Assembly (NCBI GenBank): GCA_017560085.1 | Contig: JAFYPA010000037.1 | Location: 1-50,281, forward strand | Direction: 5' to 3' | Source: Clostridia bacterium | GTDB taxonomy: Bacteria > Bacillota > Clostridia > Oscillospirales > CAG-382 | DNA length: 50,281 bases | Shown: positions 8,571 to 17,089 of the stretch, in pieces | Position numbering within the stretch: the stretch's first letter is position 1 | How the letters are laid out: the number at the start of each line of letters is the position of its first letter | Notes under the pieces: generated by a model | The model's input: the letters and a program-made list of their open reading frames with translations, nothing else | Database searches by the model: none | What the model was told of the DNA's origin: nothing | Translations under genes and position numbers: made by a program

Positions 8571-9296
8571 ATGAAAATAAAAGAAAAAATCAACCTCAAT
8601 TACGACGGCCTTATAGAGCACGGACCGATTACCATAGTAGCCTTCGGTGACAGCGTAACCCACGGTGCTGTAGGTGCGGGCGAAATATTCTACGATACCG
8701 TTTACCATCAGCTTCTCAAGGAAAAGATAAACGCCGTTCGCAATTATGTCCCCGTAAATGTAATCAACGCAGGCATAGGCGGTATCACGGCAAAGGATTC
8801 CATCGGCAGAATCGACAGTCAGGTGCTTTGCCACAATCCCGACCTTGTTATCGTCTGCTTCGGTCTTAACGATGTTAACCGTGACCTTGACGATTATCTT
8901 GGTTCACTCCGTGTGATATTCGAAAGATGCTCTGCTGTCTGTGACGTTATATTCCTCACCCCCAATATGCTCAACACATACGTTGCACCGGGTACGGAGG
9001 AAAAGTACCTTGAGTACGCCGCATTAACCGCAAAGGTACAGACCGAGGGCAGAATGGATATGTATATGGAAAAGGCGGTTGCACTCGCAAAGGAAATGAA
9101 CGTAGGCGTCTGCGATTGCTACGCAAAGTGGAAGAAGCTTTCCGAAACAGAGGACACAACAAAGCTTCTTGCCAACTACATAAACCACCCCAAAAGAGAA
9201 ATGCACGAGCTTTTCGCACAGTCGCTTTTCGAAATGATTTTCGACGGTGACGAAAGGAACGCCGACGGTGAAAGCACAATGTTCAAAGCAAACTGA
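8571..9296 (+). CDS. SGNH/GDSL-type hydrolase
   Basis: This is an esterase-fold protein probably acting on acylated carbohydrates or lipids. Block I is seen as FGDSVTHG with the nucleophile Ser, and block III as GLNDVNRD with the oxyanion Asn. Near the C-terminus NHPKREMH carries the expected catalytic His, but the Asp three residues before it in the classic DxxH block is a Tyr here. The protein may therefore use a Ser-His dyad or be a family branch. The ATG at 8571 is chosen over 8538 because GAAAGGAA lies just before it. No signal peptide is present, so it should be cytoplasmic. The VanY-like gene follows after 15 bp, suggesting an operon. Confidence 0.82.
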   Translation: MKIKEKINLNYDGLIEHGPITIVAFGDSVTHGAVGAGEIFYDTVYHQLLKEKINAVRNYVPVNVINAGIGGITAKDSIGRIDSQVLCHNPDLVIVCFGLNDVNRDLDDYLGSLRVIFERCSAVCDVIFLTPNMLNTYVAPGTEEKYLEYAALTAKVQTEGRMDMYMEKAVALAKEMNVGVCDCYAKWKKLSETEDTTKLLANYINHPKREMHELFAQSLFEMIFDGDERNADGESTMFKAN

Positions 9297-9311
9297 GGTG
9301 AGGGAGAAAAA

Positions 9312-10319
9312 ATGATTAAAAGAGTAATATGCGGTATATGCGCAATCCTTCTTGCAGGTACGATGTTCAGCTGTACAAAGAACACCGTCAGCGAAAACTA
9401 TATTCCCATGCCTACCCCGGGTGGCGGAAGCACGGTTGCTACAGACAAAAAAGAGCCGAAACCTTCCGTTTCCGCCGATGTAAATGAAGAAAAGACGGAG
9501 GAAGTAAAGAAGGAAGAGTCCGAAAACATCGAGATTAAGGAAGAAGCTCCAAAGCAGGAGGAGCCCACAAAGGAAGAGCCCAAAAAAGAGGAGCCCGTAA
9601 AGGAAATACCTCAGCCACCGATAGTTGAAGAGCCGAAGACAGTACCTTCTGCAAATCAGCAGGACGGACTTACGACCATACAAAGGGAGAAGCCCATAAA
9701 CAAGCCGGAAACTTACACCGGAGACAAGTATCTTCTTCTTGTAAATCCTTGGAATTATCTTCCTGCAGATTTTAAACGCAATACCAGGGCAATAGAAGGA
9801 CATTATATTGATGTCGGAGCACACGCGGATATTGTTCAGATGCTTGCAGATATGCGTAAAGCGGGGTTGAGTCCTTACATATGCTCGTCTACACGCACCA
9901 TTGAATATCAGGAAAATCTTTTTAACAAGCGTCTTAAAAAAAATAGGGAAGCGGGACTTTCCGAGCAGGAGGCCCTTGACGAAACCGCAAAGTGGACTGC
10001 AATTCCCGGTACAAGTGAACACCATACAGGATATGCACTTGATATTGTATCCGCAAAGAATACTGTTTTGAATGAATCGCAGGAAAACACTCCCGAGCAG
10101 AAGTGGCTTATGGCACACTGCCATGAATACGGCTTCATTCTCCGTTACCCCAAAGGCAAAACGGACGTCACGGGCATCTACTATGAGCCGTGGCACTACA
10201 GATATGTAGGCAAGGAAGCGGCAGCTGAAATGCACGAAAAGGGTGCGGATTATACTTTTGAAGAGTATGTAGAATTTCTTAAAGCAAACGGAAGATATAA
10301 TAAGAGCAGCTCAAACTGA
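9312..10319 (+). CDS. D-alanyl-D-alanine carboxypeptidase, VanY/M15B type, membrane-anchored
   Basis: This zinc peptidase should trim the terminal D-Ala from peptidoglycan stem peptides outside the cell. Residues 1-21 are a hydrophobic signal; Cys21 could be lipidated, although the lipobox (MFSC) is weak. Residues about 45-110 form a long linker rich in Lys, Glu and Pro that would span the cell wall. The catalytic domain follows: the SxHxxGxAxD motif gives ligands His237 and Asp244, and EPWH gives Glu292 and His295. All metal and catalytic positions are intact. A perfect hairpin overlaps the stop codon. It is probably co-transcribed with the SGNH hydrolase gene upstream. Confidence 0.9.
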   Translation: MIKRVICGICAILLAGTMFSCTKNTVSENYIPMPTPGGGSTVATDKKEPKPSVSADVNEEKTEEVKKEESENIEIKEEAPKQEEPTKEEPKKEEPVKEIPQPPIVEEPKTVPSANQQDGLTTIQREKPINKPETYTGDKYLLLVNPWNYLPADFKRNTRAIEGHYIDVGAHADIVQMLADMRKAGLSPYICSSTRTIEYQENLFNKRLKKNREAGLSEQEALDETAKWTAIPGTSEHHTGYALDIVSAKNTVLNESQENTPEQKWLMAHCHEYGFILRYPKGKTDVTGIYYEPWHYRYVGKEAAAEMHEKGADYTFEEYVEFLKANGRYNKSSSN

Positions 10320-10332
10320 GCTGCTCTTTTGC
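10302..10332 (+). terminator. Strong terminator overlapping the VanY stop codon
   Basis: AAGAGCAGCTCA (10302-10313) and TGAGCTGCTCTT (10317-10328) pair perfectly over 12 bp with a 3-nt loop and a T-run. The stop codon (10317-10319) is the first part of the right arm, so the last codons encode half of the hairpin. Confidence 0.88.
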
Positions 10333-10337
10333 CCGTA

Positions 10338-10715
10338 TCAGATTTTGTCCGTTGAGTCGATAGCTCCCTCAAGGAATGAGATGGCTGTAATATGCTTGTT
10401 TTCCTTCTTCATTTCCTGCTCGGAGGCGTAGCATGTGACAATGCACACTATGATGGAAAGCATACTTGCAAATGTGAAGCCGTGCTTATCCTCTCCGGTT
10501 GCCGCTTTGATTATAAGGCGTGTCGCAAGGAGAATAAGTGAGAGGAAGATTGTCACCTTGGCGGTGTAGCCGAAAGCTCTCTTCTTGCGTCGGCAGATTT
10601 TTCTCTTTCTGCTGAGAATAGCAATTCTGTCTATGTAATCCTTCTGGATATCCGTGGAGAAATCGGTGTAATTTGTTGCGTCGGGAATCGGAGTATTCGC
10701 GTTGGCGTTTTTCAT
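10338..10715 (-). CDS. Small membrane protein of unknown function
   Basis: I do not recognise this 125-residue protein. A polar N-terminal part ends in a very basic patch (SRKRKICRRKKRAFG), followed by two hydrophobic segments: about 20 residues (VTIFLSLILLATRLII) and a second one (FASMLSIIVCIVTCYA). It ends in a charged tail. The basic patch before the first helix suggests that the N-terminus is cytoplasmic. The ATG at 10715 is preferred over the frame start at 10784 because AAAGGT lies upstream. It converges on the VanY gene and shares the hairpin at 10302-10332. The start signal and membrane pattern support a real gene. Confidence 0.65.
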   Translation of the reverse strand: MKNANANTPIPDATNYTDFSTDIQKDYIDRIAILSRKRKICRRKKRAFGYTAKVTIFLSLILLATRLIIKAATGEDKHGFTFASMLSIIVCIVTCYASEQEMKKENKHITAISFLEGAIDSTDKI

Positions 10716-10911
10716 AATTCTGACCTTTCGTATTTGTGCACTATATAGATGAGTTTGGTTGTTATTACCAATTTTATACATCAATTCTTACTATGTATAG
10801 ATTATATCACATATGCTCTTTCTTGTCAAGTTCCATGTAACAAAATGACAGAAATTGCGCTTTTTTTGACATATTTCGCCGAAAAAAGCATATTTCCCCG
10901 TGCGGAATCAA

Positions 10912-10940
10912 TTGAAATATTCATAAAATGGGAGTATAAT
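10912..10940 (+). promoter_or_regulatory. Promoter for the P-loop protein gene
   Basis: TTGAAA (10912-10917), 17 bp and TATAAT (10935-10940) lie about 37 bp before the ATG at 10978. The rest of the 10716-10977 gap is AT-rich and shows no other gene. Confidence 0.75.
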
Positions 10941-10977
10941 GTAATAAAAAACCAACGAAAAAACCAAGGAGTCCTCT

Positions 10978-11490
10978 ATGATAATCCTGATAAACGGCGC
11001 ATCCCACGCGGGAAAAACGGCACTGGCACAGCGAATTCTTGAAAAATACAAATACCCCTATGTATCCATCGACCACATAAAAATGGGTCTTATCCGAAGC
11101 GGTAACACAACTCTCACGCCTATGGACGATGCAGAGCTTAAAGAGTATCTCTGGCCGATTGTGCGCGAGATGGTCAAGACCGCCATCGAAAACAATCAGA
11201 ATCTTACGGTCGAGGGATGCTATATCCCCGCAGACTGGGCAAAGGATTTTGGCGAAGAATACCTTAAGCACATAAAATATATCTGTCTTGTCCTGAGTGA
11301 AAAATACATAAGAAATCATTTTGACGACGTAAAGAAATACGCCTGCGTAATAGAAAACCGCCTCGACGACAGCTGGTGCACGCAGGAAAGTGTCCTCGAG
11401 GATAACGCCGCAATCGCACGCGAGCACGACGAGATGGGCGTGGAGTATCTGCTTATCGATGACAGATACGAAATCGATATTGAGCTTTAA
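10978..11490 (+). CDS. P-loop NTPase, small-molecule kinase-like
   Basis: The 170-residue protein begins with a Walker A motif GASHAGKT (residues 7-14), preceded by a hydrophobic strand and followed by a helix, the layout of adenylate-kinase-like and zeta-toxin-like kinases. A later strand (NLTVEGCYIPADW) could supply the acidic residue of the Walker B position. It may phosphorylate a small metabolite or a nucleotide. No antitoxin-like gene lies upstream, so I do not call it a toxin. AAGGAG precedes the ATG and a good promoter lies upstream. A short hairpin without a T-run (11516-11532) separates it from the MscS gene. Confidence 0.7.
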   Translation: MIILINGASHAGKTALAQRILEKYKYPYVSIDHIKMGLIRSGNTTLTPMDDAELKEYLWPIVREMVKTAIENNQNLTVEGCYIPADWAKDFGEEYLKHIKYICLVLSEKYIRNHFDDVKKYACVIENRLDDSWCTQESVLEDNAAIAREHDEMGVEYLLIDDRYEIDIEL

Positions 11491-11570
11491 GCAAAGCTCG
11501 TTTCCGTGTAGGTGATGCGGAGAAAATCCGCACCGAAAATAAAAATTTTTAATTCAAAGGAGTAAGAAAA

Positions 11571-12383
11571 ATGGAAGAAATCAAGGAGCTTTTCACAACA
11601 GGCAACATAGTTGCAATATGCGGATTTATAGCAAAGCCGCTGGTGCTTCTCATCATTTGTAAGCTTGTAATCGGCGTATTTATGAAGATTGCGGGCGCGA
11701 TTATGGAAAAGAGCAAGCTCGAAAAGGGCGTTTACGGCTTTGTCAAGACGGCATTCAAGATTATACTCTGGGCTATTGCCATTATAATTATTGCGGATTC
11801 CTGCGGAGTAAATACCGCATCGCTTGTAACCGTGCTCGGTGTTATAACTCTGGCACTTTCACTTGCGTTCCAGAACATAATGACCAACATTTTCTCAGGT
11901 ATTACCATCCTCATTTCCAAGCCCTTCAAGTCAGGTGACTATGTTGAAATCGCAGGTGTCGGCGGTACTGTCAAGGAAATCGAGCTTATGAGAACAACTC
12001 TTAAGACTCCCGACGGGAAAATCGAAATGATTCCCAACGGAGATGTGTGCGCAAGCAGAATCACAAACTATTCCGTAGAGCCTCTTCGCCGTGTTGAAAT
12101 CAAGGTGAGCGCATCCTACGAAGCTTCCACGGAAGCCGTACAGAAGGCTATTTTCGAGGTTATCGAAAAGGATGCCCGCATCAAGAAGGACGATGCCAAC
12201 AAGGCAACCGTAAGACTCAGCGCATACAATGCAAACGACATCGAATACACTGTTCGTATGTGGGTAGACAGTGCGGACTACTGGAATGTATATTTCGACG
12301 TACTTGAGACTATAAGAGAAAGCTTCGCAAAGAACGGTATCGAATTCTCTTATCCTCATGTTGTTGTACACAACGGAAAGTAA
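11571..12383 (+). CDS. mscS: Small-conductance mechanosensitive channel, MscS family
   Basis: The channel opens under membrane tension to release solutes during osmotic downshock. Hydrophobic helices at the N-terminus are followed by the pore-lining third helix with small residues (VITLALSLAFQNIMTNIFSG). Next comes the MscS beta-domain (SKPFKSGDYVEIAG, then TTLKTPDGKIEMIPNG) and the C-terminal alpha/beta domain. At 270 residues it is a standard short MscS. AAAGGAG lies before the ATG. It ends at a large hairpin just before the GH31 gene. Confidence 0.93.
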   Translation: MEEIKELFTTGNIVAICGFIAKPLVLLIICKLVIGVFMKIAGAIMEKSKLEKGVYGFVKTAFKIILWAIAIIIIADSCGVNTASLVTVLGVITLALSLAFQNIMTNIFSGITILISKPFKSGDYVEIAGVGGTVKEIELMRTTLKTPDGKIEMIPNGDVCASRITNYSVEPLRRVEIKVSASYEASTEAVQKAIFEVIEKDARIKKDDANKATVRLSAYNANDIEYTVRMWVDSADYWNVYFDVLETIRESFAKNGIEFSYPHVVVHNGK

Positions 12384-12391
12384 AGCAGTTT

Positions 12392-12453
12392 AATCCGAAA
12401 TCCGATTTCGACGGAGCATTTTTGCAAAAGCACCGTGCGGATTTCGGATTTTT
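12392..12453 (+). terminator. Terminator between mscS and the GH31 gene
   Basis: AATCCGAAATCCG (12392-12404) and CGGATTTCGGATT (12438-12450) pair perfectly over 13 bp around a 33-nt loop and are followed by T residues. The right arm overlaps the upstream extension of the GH31 frame, which supports the later start at 12495. Confidence 0.75.
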
Positions 12454-12494
12454 CAAAGCACAAAATTAATTTCCCCACAGAAAGGATTCCCGAA

Positions 12495-14654
12495 ATGCTT
12501 AACCTTAAAAGCCTCGGCAACAAGGCATACCACATAAACGAGGGCAACCCCAACCGCAGTATGCTTTACCGCTACAACATCCTTAAAAAGGACACAGAAT
12601 CCGCTCCCGATAACGGATGCACTCTCGTTGACGATTGCACCGTGCTTCTCAAAGCCAAAAGAGATGTAAAAATCAGCTATGAAAAGCGTAACGGATACTA
12701 TCATCTTGAAATCCCGATGTCCGAAAAGGAACGCTTCTTCGGTATGGGTGACGCTACAAGAGACGCCATAGAAATGCGCGGTATGAAAATCGATATCGAC
12801 ATAAAGAATGTGGTCGGTTACGGACCTATGCCCGTGTTTATGAGCACAGACGGATGGGCGTTTGTTCTTAACTGTACCTACCGCAGCATCTTCAATTACG
12901 GCAAGGACAAGGAGGGCGTGCTCACTGTTGATGTCCTCGGAGGCGAGGTAGACTACTATCTCTTTACGGGCGACAGCCTTGCAGAGCTTCTTTCAAAAAT
13001 TACGGAAATCACGGGCAGACCCATGATGCTCCCGAAATTCGCCTACGGTCTTACCTTCGTACAGAACGAGCAGACGGATGCGAGAAGCCTTCTCTGGGAT
13101 ATCCGCACCATACGTGACAGAAATATCCCCTGCGATACAATGGGTCTTGAGCCGTCCTGGATGGAAAATCATTACGACCAGTCTGTCAACAAGAGCTGGA
13201 GCAAGGAAAGATTTTACCTGCCTCACTGGAAGGCGGATAATCAGTCGGACCACTTCTCCTTCTTCTTTGCCATGAGAAAAATGGGCATGCAGCTGTCCCT
13301 CTGGCTCTGCGAAAACTACGACCTTCTTTACGAGGAGGACAACGAGGCGGCAAAGACCGAGGAAAACACATTCACTCCCGATGCGGTAATCCTTGACGAT
13401 AATTTCGCAACGGACACAAGAATAGACAAAATCACAAAGAAGGGCGAGCCCTGGTTTGAGCATCTTAAAAAATTCGTGGACAACGGTGCCGCCGCATTCA
13501 AGCTTGACGGCTGTACTCAGGTTGTAAAGCATCCCGACAGACTCTGGGCGGAAAAGTATACCGATGATGAGGTGCACAACATATACCCCGTAATTCTCGC
13601 AAAGCAGATGACAGAGGGCTTCCGCGACTACACCGACATACGACTTCTTCTCTACACCGCAGGAGCATTCACGGGTACACAGAAGTACGCCGCAACCTGG
13701 GCAGGTGACACGGGCGGAGGACCCAAGACGGTAGCATCGCTTCTCAACTACGCAATGTGCGGTCACTCCAACACCTCCTGCGATATTGACATTGACCCTA
13801 TGGGCTTGCATTACGGATTTTTGCTTCCGTGGTCGCAGTACTTCTGCTGGGCAAACTGGAAATATCCGTGGTTTATGGATGATGAAACAGAGGAAACAAT
13901 CCGCTTCTACTCAAATCTTCGTTCCTCGCTTATTCCCTACATCTACACAATGGCGCATAAGGCATACGCAACCGGGCTTCCGATTATGCGTCCGCTTCCT
14001 CTTATGTTCGAGGACACAACGAAATTCGATCAGACCAACAACGCATATATGCTTGGCGACAGCTTCTATGTAGGTGCATTCGATATGAACCTGAAGCTTC
14101 CCGAGGGTAAGTGGATAGACTACTTCACGGGCGACATCTACGAGGGCGATATAACCTACGAAATCCCCGAGGGCAAGGGCGGTGCGCTGTTTGTTAAGTG
14201 CGGCAGTGTTATAGTCACAATGAAGCCTCAGAAGTACGTTCTTGAAAAGCAGCACGACTATATAATCAAGGTATACCCGGGCTGTGATGCCTCCTTTGCT
14301 CTCTTCGAGGACGACGGCTTTACATACGACTACGAAAAGGGCATTTATGCCGAGACGGTAATCGAAACCAAAAACAGCACGGAAAACGGCTTCGACCTTG
14401 TAATAAATCCGAGAACAGGCAGCTTTGACGGCAGACCCGACAACGGTCACAACATCTGGAAGAACTCCATTCCCGAAATAAAGCCGATGCAGCCCGAAAA
14501 GGATATGACGGTAGAAATCTTCGGCAAGAAGCCCGCATCCGTTACACTCGGAGGTACGGAAATTCCCTTCGAATACGACGGAAGCACCGCAACCTTCATC
14601 GCCGGAACAAGCGAAAGAAACGGCAAGGCGTTGGAATATAAGATTACATACTAA
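12495..14654 (+). CDS. Glycoside hydrolase family 31 (alpha-glucosidase/alpha-xylosidase type)
   Basis: This retaining exo-alpha-glycosidase belongs to GH31, whose members act on alpha-glucosides, alpha-xylosides and related sugars. The N-terminal beta-sandwich leads into a barrel beginning near PKFAYG (residue 180). The probable nucleophile Asp338 lies in FKLDG and the acid/base Asp405 in TWAGDTGGG. A conserved arginine/His region (CGHSNTSCDID) and a C-terminal beta-domain follow. At 719 residues it has normal length. AAAGGA at 12481-12486 fixes the start at 12495. No signal peptide is present, so it would act on imported oligosaccharides. A terminator follows. The exact specificity is not readable. 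Confidence 0.88.
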   Translation: MLNLKSLGNKAYHINEGNPNRSMLYRYNILKKDTESAPDNGCTLVDDCTVLLKAKRDVKISYEKRNGYYHLEIPMSEKERFFGMGDATRDAIEMRGMKIDIDIKNVVGYGPMPVFMSTDGWAFVLNCTYRSIFNYGKDKEGVLTVDVLGGEVDYYLFTGDSLAELLSKITEITGRPMMLPKFAYGLTFVQNEQTDARSLLWDIRTIRDRNIPCDTMGLEPSWMENHYDQSVNKSWSKERFYLPHWKADNQSDHFSFFFAMRKMGMQLSLWLCENYDLLYEEDNEAAKTEENTFTPDAVILDDNFATDTRIDKITKKGEPWFEHLKKFVDNGAAAFKLDGCTQVVKHPDRLWAEKYTDDEVHNIYPVILAKQMTEGFRDYTDIRLLLYTAGAFTGTQKYAATWAGDTGGGPKTVASLLNYAMCGHSNTSCDIDIDPMGLHYGFLLPWSQYFCWANWKYPWFMDDETEETIRFYSNLRSSLIPYIYTMAHKAYATGLPIMRPLPLMFEDTTKFDQTNNAYMLGDSFYVGAFDMNLKLPEGKWIDYFTGDIYEGDITYEIPEGKGGALFVKCGSVIVTMKPQKYVLEKQHDYIIKVYPGCDASFALFEDDGFTYDYEKGIYAETVIETKNSTENGFDLVINPRTGSFDGRPDNGHNIWKNSIPEIKPMQPEKDMTVEIFGKKPASVTLGGTEIPFEYDGSTATFIAGTSERNGKALEYKITY

Positions 14655-14660
14655 AACAAG

Positions 14661-14693
14661 AAAGACGAGTATCGTGAGATACCCGTCTTTTTT
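14661..14693 (+). terminator. Terminator after the GH31 gene
   Basis: AAAGACGAGTATC (14661-14673) pairs with GATACCCGTCTTT (14678-14690) with one mismatch and a 4-nt loop, followed by T residues to 14693. Confidence 0.8.
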
Positions 14694-14745
14694 AATGCAT
14701 AATTCATAATGCATAATGCATAATCAAGACCGCGGAGCAGTCTTA
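14693..14745 (+). repeat. Heptamer-hairpin repeat, solo copy
   Basis: Three to four tandem heptamers (ATGCATA with one ATTCATA) are followed by a diverged hairpin (14725-14743, AAGACCGC and its imperfect partner). It directly abuts the GH31 terminator. It belongs to the same family as the copies at 25001, 26151, 31787, 32411 and 35585. Confidence 0.7.
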
Positions 14746-14862
14746 TGAGAAAGCTTTTCGGAGAAAAATTTTTATTTGTTTGAATTGTTGTTGCGCGAAT
14801 TTGGTTTTTGTGGGGTGATTCTTGTCCTTTATTCCTTTGCCGATATTGTATACCATACCGTA

Positions 14863-14890
14863 ATTCCGAATTCCGAATTCCGAATTTGCC
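14863..14890 (-). repeat. Variant heptamer repeat (ATTCCGA)x3
   Basis: Three exact tandem copies of ATTCCGA occupy 14863-14883. The 7-bp period matches the ATGCATA repeats, but the unit differs. A similar ATTCGGA unit occurs at 41607-41651. The 14694-14911 gap contains only these repeats and no gene. Confidence 0.6.
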
Positions 14891-14911
14891 CCTTCAACCA
14901 ACCTTCCGTCA

Positions 14912-16933
14912 TCAAATAAACACAGTAAATCTATACTCCTTATATTCTTCCGTGTCGCTCGCCGAAGCAAAATCGCACATCCTGATTGTAAAGTCCTTGC
15001 GGTTTTCATCGGGTGAGTAGAAGGAAAGCTCGTATGCACACGCAGTCCCCTCAACATCAATCGGCACAGCCTTGACGGAGTAGTTGCCGCCGACAACCGT
15101 ATCTTTAGCTCTGATGTCGTCGATTGTCGCACCGAGGTCAAGTGTTCTTGCAAGAAGCACCGGACCTACAAAGATCGTTGCGTGATTCTTGTCTATAAGT
15201 GTGTCGAGATTTATGGGGTACTTGACATTCGCTCTGTAGTTGTGAGTAAGTAAAGGCGTCATTGGATAGAAGTCCCATTCGTATTTGCCCTCGATAAGTC
15301 TGGGCGTGTTGTCAAACTTGATTGTGATTTCCGTTTCACCGTTTGAAAGGGGGAGAGAGTAGTAGCATCCGCTCTCGTTAAGAGCAAGTGTCTTTTCGGG
15401 TGTTATAACAACCGTGTACTTACTCCATTCGGGAATTCTGAGCTTGAGCGTGCGTGCGTTTCTTGCCTTGAGGCTTGCGCTTATCTTAAGAGTTACCTCG
15501 CACTTTTTAAGGTATCCGTCGGAGATTTCAACATTAACAAACTCGCCTTCCATCGGATGAACGGTTATATTTGCCTTTGTGTAGAAGTTTACCATAACCT
15601 CGTCCTTGTTTGCTGTAACAAAAGATTCGGCAATATTGAAAAATCCTCGGGGCATATTGTTTACACAGCAGTGATTCTTGCTGAAGCCCGCCTGGTCGTG
15701 AATAAAGAAATGTGCCTCCGCCGCTCTTACGCATCTTGCACCCCACGAGCCGTCTCTTGTTACGCCCGCAAGGAAGCAGTTTACAAAGCCAAGCTCGGCG
15801 TAGTCAAGGTAGCGTGCCTCGCCCGTGAGTCTGTGGAGCTCTGTTGCAAGGCGCATAAAGTGGATGACATCGCAAAGCTCTGAAAGGGAGTTCTGATACT
15901 TGGACGCTTTTAGGAACTTGTCGTTGAAGCCTACGGAGCAGAGTGTGTTGTATTCGTATTCAACAAGAAGCTCGAAATAGCACTTTGCCGCCTCGAAGTA
16001 TTTTTCCACGCCCGTAACTCTGTAAAGCTCGAGCATACCGTCAAAGCAGGACTGCATTTCGTAAACCTTGCCCTTGAGCTCGGGAACGGAGTCACGAAGG
16101 CTGAATACGGGCTTGCCCTCCTCACCGTAAGGGTTGTATTTTGACTGAGGTGTGTACTTGGTTGTGTACTGACCCCATTCGTGAACGGGAACTCCGCGAA
16201 GTGACAGAGGAATAAGCTTTGTACAGCAGGTTTCATCATCCTCCCATTCCTTTGCAATTTCAAGGGCGAAATCAAGGTATTTCTTGTTGCCCGTTACTCT
16301 GTAAAGTATAAGTATGGGCTTAAGGATAGAGCCCGAGGGCTGACCGTCGAGAGTACCTGTCTCGCAGATTCTTGCGCCCATTTCGTCAAGCATATCTATA
16401 AGCTGATTTGTAGCCTTTACAGCAGCACCGAGAAGATTTTCGTCGCCCGTAATCTCATATGCCTCAAGAAGAGCCCAGAGAGTATACTTTCTGCCCCAGA
16501 TGTTCCAGTTCCAGTTACAGGGCCAACCCAGTCTTTCTATGCCTATTCTTTCGGGACAGCGGAAAATCTGCTTCGGGTCCTTGTACGTACCGAGGAAGCC
16601 GTCCTCTCTCTGATGAGCGATAATTCTCGCACAGCTTTCCTTTATAAACTTAAGAAGGGATTCGTCCTTTGTATATTTATAAGCACGGCAAGCGGAAACA
16701 ATCTGCTTGCCCCAGAACTCGCCCTGAAAGCTTCCGATGGGAGCGTTGTCGCCGTCGGTGCAGTGCTCGAATGCGCTTTCAGCTTCGCCGAATACCTCAG
16801 CTTGTGCATATTCGCCCGAGAGTCTCTGATGAATAACTCTGTCAAGCTTTTCGCCGATTACGCCCATAAGCTTTACATCCGAAAGGACAGCGGGCTCTAT
16901 GATGTTATGAACCTTGTAGTCAATCTTGTACAT
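14912..16933 (-). CDS. Glycoside hydrolase family 127 (beta-L-arabinofuranosidase type)
   Basis: This cytoplasmic exo-enzyme should release beta-L-arabinofuranose or a related sugar. GH127-type enzymes use a zinc-bound cysteine nucleophile. The complete site is visible: Glu352 and Cys354 in SELCDVIH, and the Cys422-Cys423 pair in HCCVNN. The (alpha/alpha) barrel with repeated YRVTG-type segments precedes it and a beta-sandwich domain follows. At 673 residues the length is normal. GGAGGT lies before the ATG at 16933, which is preferred over the upstream frame start at 16975. The AraC gene at 17090-17920 is just upstream on the same strand and a GH51 arabinofuranosidase lies beyond it, consistent with arabinan or arabinoside use. 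Confidence 0.9.
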   Translation of the reverse strand: MYKIDYKVHNIIEPAVLSDVKLMGVIGEKLDRVIHQRLSGEYAQAEVFGEAESAFEHCTDGDNAPIGSFQGEFWGKQIVSACRAYKYTKDESLLKFIKESCARIIAHQREDGFLGTYKDPKQIFRCPERIGIERLGWPCNWNWNIWGRKYTLWALLEAYEITGDENLLGAAVKATNQLIDMLDEMGARICETGTLDGQPSGSILKPILILYRVTGNKKYLDFALEIAKEWEDDETCCTKLIPLSLRGVPVHEWGQYTTKYTPQSKYNPYGEEGKPVFSLRDSVPELKGKVYEMQSCFDGMLELYRVTGVEKYFEAAKCYFELLVEYEYNTLCSVGFNDKFLKASKYQNSLSELCDVIHFMRLATELHRLTGEARYLDYAELGFVNCFLAGVTRDGSWGARCVRAAEAHFFIHDQAGFSKNHCCVNNMPRGFFNIAESFVTANKDEVMVNFYTKANITVHPMEGEFVNVEISDGYLKKCEVTLKISASLKARNARTLKLRIPEWSKYTVVITPEKTLALNESGCYYSLPLSNGETEITIKFDNTPRLIEGKYEWDFYPMTPLLTHNYRANVKYPINLDTLIDKNHATIFVGPVLLARTLDLGATIDDIRAKDTVVGGNYSVKAVPIDVEGTACAYELSFYSPDENRKDFTIRMCDFASASDTEEYKEYRFTVFI

Positions 16934-16957
16934 TTTCGTACCTCCGTTATATAAATA

Positions 16958-16969
16958 GGGCATATGCCC
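16958..16969. promoter_or_regulatory. 12-bp perfect palindrome in the GH127 leader
   Basis: GGGCATATGCCC lies between the probable GH127 promoter and its start codon. It could be an operator or a short RNA hairpin. The role is inferred from position only. Confidence 0.4.
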
Positions 16970-16993
16970 GTGCATTCTGCGTTTTACAGATAT

Positions 16994-17022
16994 AGTTTAG
17001 CATAAAATTCGGGTCGTGTCTA
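16994..17022 (-). promoter_or_regulatory. Candidate GH127 promoter
   Basis: On the minus strand TAGACA (17017-17022), 17 bp and TAAACT (16994-16999) match the consensus at five and four of six positions. Confidence 0.5.
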
Positions 17023-17089
17023 TAGGGTAATTGTATTTTTTGTAGTCAATCGGTACAAATTGTTATCCGAATCGGAATACCGTCCGAAA

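Noticed and set aside
9024..10235. A 403-codon minus-strand open frame opposite the SGNH and VanY genes
   Set aside because: It is antisense to two genes with intact motifs and ribosome binding sites, is rich in Cys, Leu and Phe as expected of a shadow frame, and has no start signal.
10978..11490. Toxin-antitoxin system built around the zeta-toxin-like P-loop protein
   Set aside because: No antitoxin-like gene precedes or follows it; the neighbour is an MscS channel.
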